In this document: positions 1-12,759 of the stretch, in pieces | Layout of the letters: every line of letters begins with the position of its first letter | Numbering within the stretch: position 1 is the first letter of the stretch | Assembly (NCBI GenBank): GCA_000727475.1 | Contig: KL647308.1 | Location: 496,001-560,000 of the forward strand | Source: Sarcocystis neurona | Lineage: Eukaryota; Apicomplexa; Conoidasida; Eucoccidiorida; Sarcocystidae | Length of the DNA: 64,000 bases | Reading direction: 5' to 3' | The notes under the pieces: model-generated | Seen by the model: only the letters and a program-made list of their open reading frames with translations | What the model was told of the DNA's origin: nothing | Database searches by the model: none | Position numbers and translations under genes: made by a program

Positions 1-3000
1 CAGTAGTCACAGGTGAAGCTGCCGCAGACAGGGATCTCTGGTCCTGCGCTGATTGGCTGTGGCCGCTGATTTTCCGACCAGTCACACTCTGCGTCAGCTG
101 CTTGCGCGTGTGCAGTTGCATGTCAATGGAGGACGCACGGGTCTCGCCTCCTCCAGTTGCGTGCCCCCGGGCGCTGCTACGAAATCCTGACGCGATTGCT
201 AGACCGATTGTTCTCCTGTGACTCAAACTGCCCCCGCTCCAGGGGTTGTTCCCACCCGTAGGACTGCCGGCGCTCAAACCTGTTGCTCTGCTGCCCGAAC
301 ACCCTGGCCCTCCTCCCGCTGCTCCTCCTGTTGCTGCGGGTGTAGTAGCAGTGACAGGCGAAGACCGCCCTCGCACGTACACACCTCCACCCGCAAAAGC
401 CCTTCCTTGGGTGCCGCTACCGCTGCTGCTCCCCCTCTCAATTGCTCGAGACCCCAACGAATTAACACCAGCGTTCGGGGTATACGCAGCAGCAAGTGAT
501 GCGTGCCTACCACCAGGTGCATGCATGGCAGCAGCGGCCGCATGTGTGCCACCACTTGCTGGGTGCCCGCCACTCCCGGCTGCATGCGTGTTAGCAGCCG
601 CAGAGGCATGAGCTGCAACCCAAGCATGGGCGGCAGCAATCGCAGCCGCGAGACCAGTGTCATTCTTTGCTTGGCGCAGGACTTCCTTGTGAGACTCGAA
701 GAACTTTTGTATAAACCAGAGCATCGGAAGAAGATCTCGCTTCTCTCCACTAGTACCGAAGGGTCCGGGTTCGTGTGGCGCAGGCTCCTCAAATGCATCA
801 GGACCTTTCCAGCAGGAGCGAATGAGATTTGCTGTGGCCTGCAGCATTTCATGGCTCTGCAGCAAACCCTGCAGCTGCCTCTGAATAAGGGCATTCTTGC
901 CGTCTGTTGCGAGCCTCGTATTCGATATCTGGGCAGCGACGTCTCGCAGCGTTTCGTCCGTGAGGCGCTGGGCGGTTGCGTCGTGGTGTGCCTGCTGCTG
1001 CATGTGCATTTCTAGCTGCCGCTTCTTGGACTCCAAAGATTCCAGCTCTACGTTTATGTTGTTGACATATGTCATCACGCTGTAGTTGCGTTCTTCCAAC
1101 TGAGAGAAGATGGAGACTATCTCCTCCGCATCTGCAAGCAAGAAAGAGGGGAAACAAGAACAGAGAACAAGGACACTGAGCACACGTGCAGCGGCACACA
1201 TACACACATTAAGGTCGTATGTACATTTGCCATCTTACCAAGTGGAGAACAGGAAGCACACATTTTTGCGTATGTAGACGGAAAAGAGACGAACGAGGGG
1301 CAGCAGCCTAGATATGCAGTTATACACACAGATATACGCATGCACTTGCAGTTCTACGTATGGCTGCACGTGCGGTGACATACGCATGGACATACATATG
1401 CATACAGACGTGCGCCCCTTCATCTGAGAGATTGGCAGGGGTATTTTTGCTGTCTGCTGACAAGCGGGGGAATGTCGAGAAAAAGTAGCCATCCGGCGGC
1501 AAGGCAATTATTTGCAATATATGTGGTTTCGAACTGATACATGAGTATATACGCATCTATAGGAGGAACCGCATACGTGCTTGCGCATGTGTGCACCTCT
1601 ACTTGCCAGCGGAGCGCAGATCCATATGAGTTCCTTTTGTGAAAAACACTCTGAAACAAATGAAGCTCCAACGTACGTGAGCAATGGTTACACTCGTGGG
1701 TCAAGACGTACATATATATATATATATATCTGTGTACTGAAGTATTTATTTACGTAGAATAGCGTGTACCATCATTCGTGTGTAAACGTAGGTGCACCAG
1801 ATGCATTCGCAGTCTTGAACCCCCTGAATCTCAAATTTCGTGTCTAATATCAATGTTAATGTTCACGTGCATGCTTGTCCTCAGTGCTTGTAGATACTAG
1901 AAGGGGAAGGGCGTGCAGTCGGACGGATGATGGTTGGTGTGTGTCTGGCAGCGGAGTAATGGATGGTGCCTACGCCGACGTATTCTTGAAACCTTTCCGG
2001 GGAAATCCTCTTCACAGCGCACAGACGGGCATATATATACATACGCATATGTACACGACAATGTAAACCTGTGTCCCGCTCTACACAGACGTTTGCAGAT
2101 GTATAGATGTGCACGTCGATGTATAAACTGGATGCCTTCGAATTATGCTGAGAATACCGGATATGCCAGTCGATGTCTTGATGCTTTCCATTGCTTTTTC
2201 GAAGACGGATATCTTATTTTTGTACTGTCGGATATTGTGGCGATGGACTGCGTTTAACAGGGCGGTTTTAAATATGAGCTTCATCAGACTCTCTGGGTTG
2301 AACGTATGCTCTTCTTCCGCCACACTGTACGGGCTACCCTTCATCTGCGTGCGCTGCATTGATGATTCTCGGTGAGCACGGATGTCAAATTCCTTTATCA
2401 GTCGATCCTGAACAAGTGGGCAGAGAGAAGAACCCCGCAGGAGTTGGTGCACAGAAGGCGATTAAAAACCGTATATTCTATTGTGAACTTAAGCAGAGGG
2501 CGCGTTTGGAGGAAGAGAAAGGACAGAAAAGGGCGCAGGGTGAAGTCGTCCTTTTTGTGGAGGTGGAGGAATGGCACTCTGTTCCCTTTCCTTTCCCCAC
2601 GAGAAGCTTTTGGGACAGGGGTAAGCGTCACACTAATAGAAGTACGAAAACCCTTGTGTTTTGTTTGGCAGCCTGCCGCAAGTGCTGCGCAGCCAGCGAA
2701 TCGTCGTGGCAAAGGGTAAACCTTCCAGGCATAAAATTCCCTCCGTGCTGTCGACTATAAATCGCTCGAATGGTTGACCCGCACCAACGGAGCACACACC
2801 GTACGGGAGGTTCTGTCATACCTGCGTCTTACGACCCGCTGATATGAGCTGCAAGAGAAAGGCCCACTATTCTATGTCATCCGTCTTTCAATGCACGGCG
2901 ATGTGCGCTTCTGCTGGAACAGGTGCAGGTTTCATCAACGCAGGGGATCACAGAGATCTCCGCCTCACACAGATTTGCGTGCACAATTATGACGTTCAAG

Positions 3001-5055
3001 ACATGTCGCGCGGCTACACTTGTTGCGCAGGCACACTTTTTATTTTGCACATCTGGAGAAGTACGAGCATGGTTGCCTGTCGCAAACACAAAATCAGCCT
3101 CAGTGAACAGATGCCTTGGTGCCTGAATCATACAGGAGCAGTGACCTGCGACCGGCCTGCGTCCATCTGATTTGTAGGAATGTACACACCTGAGGGACAG
3201 CCCCACCATAGATTTTGCCTGCCCACTTATAACGGTAATTTGTCCACGAGGACATACACAAATGGCCCAGCAGACACCAAACAGTGTATTCGTCTCTTCT
3301 GCGAACCGCTGCAGGGACAACAGCAGGTAGAGCACAGCTACAGATAGCCACTTGCGTAAGCGGCCACCCAGTTGCTACAGTGGTGTTGTTGCAGTTTCGT
3401 TCGATGCGAACTGGAAACCTGCTACTACGCAAGTATTACCGATGCCTTCTGAGGGGACCCCCTCATTTGCGAAGTTCTATATACACATTCTGCATTTCTG
3501 TGCTCTGCACAGGTAGGATGCTGCTACTCCGTAAAACAACTCCACTGGCTTCTTACTTGTAAGCTACCTGCCACATGCTAGGTATCTCGGCGTCTTGCAG
3601 CAGCTGTTGCAGTGTCTGTGCCTGTCTGCACTGCATACGGTCACTGCGATCCATTCTGCTTCCAGCAGCCTTCACAACCTTCAGCTACTGCGCACTAAGC
3701 AACTAGCTCTTCGGCAAGCATCTAGGCATCTGTTCGTAGGCAGCGCGAAAATGAATACTACACATGAAACGGAAGGTATGGATAGGCTCTGAGCACCTTT
3801 GTGATACGCAGCGCTGTTGGTGGGAGACTTGTGGCTGCAGGCCGTGCGTCTTTCTGCGTGTATTTCTTCTCATAAGCTGCTGCGCGTCCCGGCGCGTCCG
3901 CAGCGATTGCAACTGTATAACACGGTAGAGTTGTGGCGGGTATTTTTCAGTCGCCTTCGCTGAGGAGGGTTGCCTCCTAACGGCTGCACTAGGCTTGAAT
4001 TGGGCTTTTTTTTCGGGAGTGCACTGCAGTTCGTGAACATCAGTTGCTGTTTGTGCAGGCCTGTCTTCGTCCGTGACCCACGTGCTCGTCTCTTGCGTTG
4101 TGTACGTTTGCCACCGCTCTTGCATTGCACAGTGAACCGGCAATTTCACAAGTTGTCCTCTCTGTGTGTGTGCGCTACACACATAACTTGATCTCTGTAC
4201 AAAGATTTTTCTCCGTCACCGCGGCGTGCAGATCGTGACAACCACTAAGTGTGTATGACTTCCCGAGTTTTCTACCTGCTCTCTTAGTTCCTTTTGCATT
4301 GAGAGGCAGTGTTGCTTGAACGCCTCTCTCTCCTGTTCTTTGGCTTTGTTCAGCTCGTCCATGCGTCTTGTCGACTGATGTTCCCACTCCTGCAGCTGCG
4401 TGAGTTTCTCCTTCACGTCGTTCAGGTGCTCTGTGTGGTGTGCCAGTTCGCGATGGACGTGCCTGTACACCTTCTCCATCGCCAACCTGTCTTTTCTGTG
4501 TTTATCAATCAGTGCCTTTAGCTTATTTATGTCATCGTTGCCGCTATCCAGCTTGCAGAGCGCTTGGGAAAGGCGGTTTTCCAACAGCAGCACGGTGTTC
4601 TCCGCCTTCAGACGTTCTGCCTGAGCTCCTGCTTTATTGAAAGAATATCGAAGCCGTTTGTCGTGGAATTCGTGTTGCGCCTTACGAGAGCTTTCACCAA
4701 GTTCATGCAGACGACGCTTCTCCATCTCCAGACGCCTCGTCGTGCGTTCAATTTCTGCTTGCATCCTTGCGACATGGTCTACCAGGTAAGTGGTGTGAGT
4801 CGGGTTGCTGATGGCTGACACTGCGCCATGTCCACATCCACCGCTTTCATGGTTGGCATGGGAGGTTTCTCTCCCCGCATCAGCTGTTCCTGCTGCATGC
4901 GTTGTACCTGCTGCCGACGAGTTGCCGCTACTCACGCCCTCAGCCCCCGTATATCCCGCTGCTGTTCGATTTGCTGGTGGTGGTGCTGTTCTGTTCGACC
5001 GGGCTGAGCCACCAGCAGCCGGAGACGAGGACGGTGCAGGGGTCAGCGGAGTCAT
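1..5055 (-). CDS. ODAD1: Outer dynein arm docking complex subunit, ODA1/CCDC63/CCDC114 family (3' end beyond window)
   Basis: Coiled-coil protein that in other eukaryotes anchors outer dynein arms to axonemal doublets; in coccidia only microgametes are flagellated, so gamete-stage expression is inferred. Modelled exons in reading order: 5055-4276, 2407-2158, 1131-1 (still open at the window edge), joined by GT-AG introns in phases 0 and 1. Exon 1 starts with about 85 Ser/Ala/Pro-rich residues, then a long coiled coil with family motifs LENRLSQALCKL and KVYRHVHREL. Exon 2 ends ESIKTSTGIS. The splice creates Asp and leads into EEIVSIFSQ and LEERNYSVMTYVNNINVELE, matching the most conserved block of ODA1/CCDC63. 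Exon 3 continues as a long Gly/Ala/Ser-rich tail not seen in animal homologues. At 720 or more codons it exceeds the roughly 550-670 usual. An acceptor at 5058 directly precedes the chosen ATG, so an upstream exon carrying the conserved N-terminus is possible but was not found. Confidence 0.83.
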
Positions 5056-5057
5056 TG

Positions 5058-6340
5058 CTGGGAAACAGAAACATGACGCGGAAGTAAAAGGCAAAGATAC
5101 TGTCCCTCCAGTGACAAGAGGATGTGCGAGTATTCAAAGACGCTAGAGAGCCGCGGCGTTACTCGAAGATTCGCCTTCAGGTGAAGGGGCAGCCTGTTCA
5201 GAAAACTTCGCCTAAACAGGTTGTTGCCACTCTTTGATTGTGGCATTGGCACTAAGTAACGGCGAAGAGGCCTCCGTTCATTCATACGTGGGCAGACTGG
5301 CTAGCATCAAAGAAAGGTTCGCAGCAGCCTGTGAGGTCAGCTTCCTCAAATCATACGGCTCCCCACTAAGAGACCATTTTGTAGGCACCAACGACTGGAG
5401 CTGCTGCCAAACTTCAACATCTTTGTTGGCAGGTTTTTTTCAGAGAAAATCTCACTTCGCATGCGAGGCGCAACGGAACTGCATCCAGTAAGCTATTACC
5501 GGCCAACAGAAAGCAATGTATCGGTGGAACGTGCCTGGTGCGCGGTTGTGAGTTGAAAGAGTTGTGAGCCTCTGTCTTGCGTGGTGGCGCGCAGACAATG
5601 TCAAAGGTAATTCTGCACGGCAGAGGAAGGGGAGAAGAAGGAAAGTGGAAAGGCTTTACTCGAAGATGGTGACGGATAGCTGCGCAACACCAACGTTTGC
5701 CACCACTGTTTTATTTATAACGCACTCGTTGTGCCTTGACAAGGAACGACAAGGCATGCGTCCAATTTAACTTCCTGGGCGTCCGCGTACGCCAACTCTG
5801 TGTTTGTTTGTCGCAGGGGTGAAAAACGGCCGCGCTAGGGAGGGACCTCACTGTCCCCTCTAGAGTTTTTTACATCAGTCTTACCCCTGAGGTGAAAGAA
5901 AGTCTAACTTGATTTGCTTTGGGGTACTGCAACTTGAAAGCGTGCTTTGTTATGCGAGTTTTCTTCGAAGACTATCCGTGATTACGGCCGTGCTTGAATT
6001 CAATCTGACACCTGCGTTACTGTGCCACTACAAGGGTGCGATATCTGCATCAAGCCCTATGCACAAAAAGTAAGCAGCGGGGGGAACTATAACACGCCAC
6101 TTGACCGCATCGCGCCGGCGGTATGCGAAGGTACATACATTTTGGAAGAGACGAAAGAAGGGTTTGCACTGCAGCTGTTTCGCTTGCTTTCTCTGCTTTG
6201 CAGGTATTTGGTGCCTCTTACGTCACTGTGAAGACTCTTTCTGATACTGGTGCACGAAAAGAAAAAAGAGGTACCAATGACTCCTAGTTATCACTCTGCA
6301 GAGCAACGTCAGGCATGATCCCCGTAAGGAGAAGCAAATG
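5058..6340. other. No firm gene; region upstream of the ODA1-like gene
   Basis: The sequence contains a good minus-strand splice acceptor (pyrimidine tract followed by AG at 5058), so part of this stretch may be an intron or 5' UTR of the ODA1-like gene. A plus-strand open segment at 5234-5491 looks mildly coding but has no recognisable family and no supporting exon chain. I see nothing else that I can support. Confidence 0.3.
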
Positions 6341-6349
6341 CAGCAAGCG

Positions 6350-7520
6350 ATCCGTTTACAGGCAGGTGACAAGACGTCGGAGAGGAACGCAGGTTCTTGA
6401 GCTCCATTTGCACAATGACGCCGCAGACCCCGACATTGGAAGTCCCATAAAATGTAGTTGTTGACCGCTGTTGCCACCGATCCAGAAACTTGTTGCCGTG
6501 TTGGCCGTAGTGCCGTTGAGACCGCTGCTGATGTTGGCGGTATACACGATAATAGTGCGTCTTTCAAAGGAAGAATCGAAACCAGTGCGTTCGCAGTAGC
6601 TATCGCCGACCCAAATTGGTGCCGCTGCTGGAGTTGCCAGTAGTGCTACTAGGCGTTTCCCTGCTGTAGCGACGAGTGCCGCTGGGGGTGATGCCTACGT
6701 AGCCCTGTACAAATGGTTCTGCAGCGATCGATGCAACGTGTCGTCCGCCACTGCTACTGAAGTTGTCCTTGCTTCTGCTGTCGCTTACGTTGCGGTTGCC
6801 CGTTTCACTTTAGCAGCTTGCTTCTGCCGTACCTTGTGCCTCGCTGGTGTTGTCAGTGCTCCTTTAGCAGGTGTAACTATTGACAGTACAGTTGCTGGTA
6901 CTGTCGACGCAACCACCTCTCTATGGCTCTTCAGCGGTTGCCGCTTCTTGTGAAACTTGTACTGTACTGGCGATGCTCTTGTGCCCCTCGAAAGTTGCTG
7001 ATAGCGTGACGTTTTCAATGTCGAAACACAGCCGACAAGCTCATCGCCAATGTAGAGCCGTCGCTGGCCCTGGGGTTGCACAGCGATCTCGACAGAAAAG
7101 ACACACTGTAGCACATCGGCTTTCACCAATTTCTGCACACTGCCAGTAGAGTCAAAGGTAGATTGTCCACAATCGCCTCAACGCTAGGTTCGCTTCTGCA
7201 GCGGAATTCCAACCCGATTTTCCAAAATGAGAAGCAAGAATTAACACAGTAAGGATGAGGGCTTCTGCCGGGGCTGCGCCCCACACTTTGGCTTTTCTGC
7301 TCCGCCACTCGCGCATAACCCTGCAGAGGTGACTGGGTATGCTTGTGGCAACCGCGTGGGGAAGGCAGGTCGATTCAAAGTGCTGGAGGCACAACAGTAA
7401 TTCCACCGAGATACGTTTGAATTCATCTGCATAGTGGAACGTTCTGGTGTATGAAGTATGTTTGCATGTACCGCTGCGTCGAGCACTGCTCGAGTTGACG
7501 AAGCTTATCTGGGACTCCAT
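6350..7520 (-). CDS. Candidate multi-exon gene of unknown function (exon structure unresolved)
   Basis: Several minus-strand segments look like coding exons. The best is 7132-6789, which opens after a pyrimidine-purine AG and ends at a GTAAGC donor. It encodes a basic Thr/Ala/Lys-rich stretch with QGQRRLYIGDELVGC near its start. Upstream, 7520-7155 is open for about 120 residues with a helical, Trp-containing composition (RVMREWRSRKAKVWGAAPAE). Downstream, about 6770-6590 is Ser/Gly/Thr-rich and 6547-6356 has several N-glycosylation-type Asn-X-Ser/Thr sites. The segments are in different frames and I could not build one phase-consistent chain. No family was recognised. It lies on the same strand as the ODA1-like gene and could even be its missing 5' part, although none of these peptides resembles the ODA1 N-terminus. 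Confidence 0.3.
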
Positions 7521-7529
7521 CTGAATGTG

Positions 7530-10500
7530 CTATCGACGACATCAACACATGAACGCTTGCTGGTCATACGAAAATAAATCAAGGCGAACGTTTGCTTGAG
7601 TGTGGCACTCTTTCCTCGAGTAGACTCGCTCACAGATCTACGTATATACAGGTAGACGCAAACAATGTGATAATGTCTCCGTACGCACATACATCGTTAT
7701 ACACTGAAGTAAAAATGTGGCATATGTTACGCACAGGGGGTGATCAGCTATGTGTGCATTGATCCTATATAAACGTGCTTCCACCAGCCTATACATCTAT
7801 TCTGGGAGATACGGCTGTGTGTGCGGCTTAGTGCGGCTTTGACAAGTCTATAAACTGGTGACCAGTACATGTGTTTGTGCAAGGCGAACTATTCATTAGG
7901 TGTAGCTCCTGCATGCCTGCTTCCTTATATAATGCGGTCGACCGAGTAGAGCATACGGATATACACCATTCCGCTCTTCTACAGGTACCCTTTGTACGCA
8001 CAGGTTTTTTTAGACTATAGGTACACTGCTGTGCGATTGTATTTTCGCCTGTATGCGTAGCAGAAGACAGGAAACAACAAAGAGAGCGTGTACAACAAGT
8101 CCCTTTTTTCTAAGCCTGTAATTTTTTCCACTCCTGGAGAAATTTATACGGAATACGGGTTTCCTGGGCCGCTGAAAACGTACGTGCGTCTATATACGTG
8201 ATGTTGTTGCGGTATTCCACTACAAATACGTACGTGTACATGCACATACGTGCTTGTGACGTTTACATTCAAAATTCAATTTTGATGGGTCGGACGCGGT
8301 GTGTGTGAAATTACAGCTGCATTCCTTAATGTCTGTGTGTACAACTCCTTTTGAACTAACCAGCGACCCTACATGACAGTGCATTAGCCGCTATTCAGCT
8401 CGCAGTTGGTATAGTCAATCCTGGTCTTTTTAGCAGTTTCTACTGTAAAACTATACAGTGAAGGGGATCGATCAGCCTTCAAGACGGCGGCGACTTTTGT
8501 CGTAAGATGCAGAGCGACGGCGAGAGCGGTCTTGGCGTTCCTGGGAACCCAAAGATGTACCCATAAAGCGTACGTGTACGCGTACATAAACTCCTTTTAG
8601 CGCCTGATAGACTCATTTTACTGAACTTTGCTACAATTTTTCAAATTTTACTACACTTACGCACTAACGTGTGTCCTAACAAATCGCACAAACCTTCGTG
8701 AGCAGTAACAGAAAAAGAGACTCTGCCGAAAGACCCCACGTGCAATTATTCTGCAGCGCCCTGTCTTGTGGTTCTGCAGAAAACGTACCAGCACGCGCAT
8801 AGTTACGTCTATAAATTGCATGTGTACGACATTGCTACGCTTGGCTTTCCCCAACCACTCCCACTAACATCTCTGTCAGTATTGGCGAACGACTGTGTAA
8901 AACGGTGATCAATACGTGTGTCACCCCCTTATTTCACATAGAGGGACACATGAACGCTTGCGTGACCATCTAGGTTCAGTGAGTGTGCACGCAGCATCGT
9001 CTTGTAACTCAGAGTTCCGCCGGATGATGCTCCTGGTGCTCTCTGTGCTGTAATTTACGAGCAGAGGCCACACACACATGTATCGTCCCTCCGCATGTTT
9101 CCACATGTATGCGCGCAAAGAGGAAGACAATGGAAATAAACGCATAGAGGAAACAACTGGAAAATAGTCGTCTGGCATCACGGTCCCGCCACGTTACCTG
9201 CCTCCGGGGCCGCTCGCATTTGGAGCTTACAGTGTTATTTCCATGAGGATTTCTCCGTACTTGCATCTGTGTTGCCCTCAGACGAATAAATACGTCTGCG
9301 CAGTGTAACTGTGGTCAAGGCAGTTTGTCGCTGGACGGTTTTCTATCGCCGGTAGTGTGTGTCCCACACACTCAACAGTAAGACATTCGACGGTGGAGGC
9401 GGCTTCGCGAACAAAATACTTGACGTCTAAATAGAACTGGAGGTACACTGACGTGCTGCACTCGTTGGATTGGCCACTTTTTTCCAATCCCTTTTTTTTT
9501 TTCTTCTCTCTATATATGTGTATATATATATATGTGTATATACACGTATACACGTAATTTTCCGCAGTCGTCACTGACAGTATTTTATGACAACGTGCAT
9601 ATTGGGACTTGGTTCGCATGGCTTGCTGATATCTAATCCTTTTTATCAACAGTATTATACCTAGGCAGCATGGCACAAACAGCGCAGGTGAGAGATGCCC
9701 CTCAGTTGCACTGCGGTACTGCGCTTGAAGCCGAAGATTTTTGCCTGGTACCCGTGTCTACCTTCGATACAGATTTAGCTATCTCGGATAGCCACGCACC
9801 AACCGACCAACGCACACGGGCGCTCAAGTGGATCAGAAGTCGGGGAGACCGTATCTCTGTATGCAAGCTGCTTTGTCTGCGCATTCCGTGGTCCATATTT
9901 TCCATGATGACATCGGATACACCCGTGTGCTTCTACGCGGCATGACTTCAGACACTCGAGAACGTATTATTCCCCGTTCACATCGGTACAAATGCATGCG
10001 CGTGTAATCTGTCACAGACTTCACTAGATGGGTGACTTTCTGACTGTAAAGTGCCCCTGCACACAAGGTTGTATACGGGTGCGCCTATACGCACAAGGAC
10101 TTGATGACAAACACAGACAATAAAGTGTGTGGTCGTGTGGTCGTGAATTTACAAGAGTAATTGTCTTGGGAACTGCGTAACTCTGCGTGCACGTCAGATG
10201 GACGCGTGCACGTCCGAAGCATTACTAGCGTGCGAACTATTACATACAAAGACATATACGCAGATATCTTGTGTGCGTGTGAGCACTGTGCTCATGCGCA
10301 GGGTATAGTTTGTGGCATTGCCGTCATTCTCCCCCAGTCAATCCGAAGAAACGGCAACTATGGAAGGAAAAACGAGGCACGTGATGCGTGGAACAGGACT
10401 TTTACCCGAGAAACAGGTACACGGTTCCGGTCAAATTAAGCACTGCTTAAGGCGCGTGGGTGAGACCTCCGTAAGGTGGTTATGTTCGTGTTCGGTAGCG

Positions 10501-10800
10501 TGCACTAATTCCATAAGTAGAAATCTGGCCTCTCTTACATATGCACTCGTCTTTTGGCGTTAATGTTAGATGAAGGCTACACCCTGTGAGTGGCGGGGCC
10601 AGAAACTGTGAACACATCCTCTATTACGATACAAGATTGCGAGCTACTCAACACCGCAAGGTTTCGTGCATGCCTTTGAAATTTTCCAGTTATAAACAAG
10701 CTAAAAGTAAACGCAGGCAAAGACTTCAGCGTACGCTTTTTCAGTTTTGCGAGCCCTACGAAATATAACTCAACAGGTGGCTGTCTCCTTTACTAGTTCG
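7530..10800. other. Intergenic-looking stretch, AT-richer, no supported gene
   Basis: Stops are frequent in all frames and the sequence is visibly richer in A and T, especially 7.7-8.7 kb. A poly-T/CT/TA microsatellite lies at 9480-9560. A plus-strand open segment at 9670-9945 begins with ATG and has plausible composition, but has no family match and no neighbouring exons that fit. No tRNA-like or rRNA-like structure was recognised. Confidence 0.35.
9480..9556. repeat. T-tract followed by CT and TA/GT microsatellite
   Basis: A run of more than ten T is followed by a short CT stretch, then alternating TA with interspersed GT and AC, ending in a TACACG-type motif. It is a compound simple repeat in a region without a supported gene. 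Confidence 0.8.
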
Positions 10801-10811
10801 TTCACCTGTCA

Positions 10812-12749
10812 CTACTGACAGCAGCAATGCCATGATAGAAATTGAAACTTAACCAATAAACTCAAGAATCTGTCCGAATCGGCTGGTACCGTGAGGATCT
10901 TCGGCCTTTCGTCAATAAGAAAGTGACACGGCAGCAGCCCTGCGCGGCGCGCATTTGACCTTTTCCTCTCTCGATCCCTACTCAGAGAGCACAGCAACAG
11001 CAGACAGACATCCTGAAGAAGGAAACTCTCAGACTACGTGCTGCCTGCTCTTCCTGTTCTGTCTCGTTGGAGCCTTTCCAGTGATCTTTACGTAGGGACT
11101 GGAAAAATATATACTGTGTTTCGGTCCGAACAACCAGATAGGCGCCGGTAGCACGGTGACCCTCGTTCTTGTTGAATTGCAGTGGTGGAATGGGGAGGTG
11201 CGTGTTGAACAACAGGTCGACTTGATGCCCATCTCCCAGTTAGCCGGGTGGGTTAAAGAATGCTAATGGTAGGAAACTCTCTGCAGCAGGTCGAATAAGA
11301 CCTTCACGCAGACTGGTTAGGCGGAGATAGCTGACAAAAGGCAAAAATGACACAGTAGTTTGTTTTGCACTATCCGCTGGGCCCGTCGAGAGCAACTCGT
11401 GCTTGTGTGCGACGGTACATCTTCCGTCAGACAACCACTACGTCGAGGAACATGGCGGTTTGGATGTACGTAGACAGCGGTTTCTCCGAGTTCGTCTTTG
11501 CTAATCCTCCCCACTTTCTTCTTGAGTCGACTAGTGCTAATGGATTTCCTTGAGTTCCGTTCTTCTCTAACAACTTCTTTTAAAAAGTGTGATAGCATAC
11601 ATATACGCTCAAAAAAATGTGTGTAGGAAACCCAACTGCGTAAATAGGCATATACGAAGCCAGATTGGAGGACAACCACGGCTGCCTCTTACCGCTGACA
11701 CATTTGAGTCATCCGCGTTGTATTTGCGAAGTCTTAAGTGCCTACTCTTTATTTACTACCCACGGCCTCTAGGCGTAACCGAGTCAACCTTGTGAAACAG
11801 GTCGTCATTCTTCTGTGGAGATAAAGGGATGCAGATAACGTCGAAAGAACGTTCCAGATCACATCCCTTCTGTCTGCATTCGGTATCCGTGGAAGCGTAT
11901 TACGCATGCGTAAACACACGCATAGACTCATGATCAGTAAACAATTATGGTTGAAAGGAATAAGCGATCAGTGAATCAATCAAGGCGCACCCCTGACAGC
12001 TACACAGAGGATCACGCATTACTCAAAGAGCATATGGACAGGGGCCGCTTGACACCCGGCGGACGGACAACTAACCGCTGAAAAGTCAGAACGGCAACAG
12101 TGCGGATATTGAGTGACCTACTGGTCTCGATGCTCCTGCGTGCGTGCGTTTCTCGAAGCATCCAAGGGCATATAATTACACGGCTGTGGGTCGCGCATTT
12201 GAAGCGTGACGTGGCATACGCTGACAGTGCAAGAACCGTCATTCGCCGGCACGTGTCTTGGCTTCTCTAAACAGATGAAAAGGCTAGGGGTGAAGTCCCA
12301 GTAAATTATTTTAGCTGGCGTGCCAGGTTGGACAACAGTAAAGACAGAAGCAGGGGGGGCACTGTCAGTCCAGTTAGAAACGCAAGCAGCAAAAGCACCT
12401 ATGTCGCAAAAAATCGAAAGCCCAAGTAACAGTAGATGCATGAGCTCATGTAGGAACAGAGGCAGAAAAGAACGGAACCGCAAGGGATCAGGCTTCAAGA
12501 GCAAGTCCGGTATCACTGCGTGTGGCAGCTGAGTCCAAAGCTGAGTGCGGTGTACTGCCACAAAGCATCCGCACCCTTTTTGAAGACGCGCAGCGCAGCA
12601 AGTGCCCGTTTGTGTCGTTCACGTGCTTGTTGTGCAGCAGCCCTAGCAGACTTCGAAATTAACGTCATCTCTTGCTCTCTGCCAAGCCGTCGGCTGTTTG
12701 TCCCTTCCTTTTTTTCCATTATAGGGGCCGTGAAGATACTTCTTTTCAT
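10812..12749 (-). CDS. Candidate multi-exon gene of unknown function, helical and basic
   Basis: Four minus-strand segments have protein-like composition. The segment 12749-12515 starts with ATG and contains a strongly helical stretch (SARAAAQQARERHKRALAAL, followed by a Phe-Lys-Lys-Gly and Trp-Gln-Tyr region). The segment about 11595-11440 is Lys/Arg-rich. About 11180-11040 contains THR/AYL and HWKGSNETEQEEQAAR. About 10985-10815 is open to a stop after a pyrimidine-rich acceptor. A GTAGTC donor after the third segment and the acceptor before the fourth are phase-compatible in one reading, but other joins are equally possible. The helical segment faintly recalls Snf7/CHMP-type basic helices, but this is too weak to name. 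Exact exon limits are not established. Confidence 0.3.
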
Positions 12750-12759
12750 ACGCTCAGCA

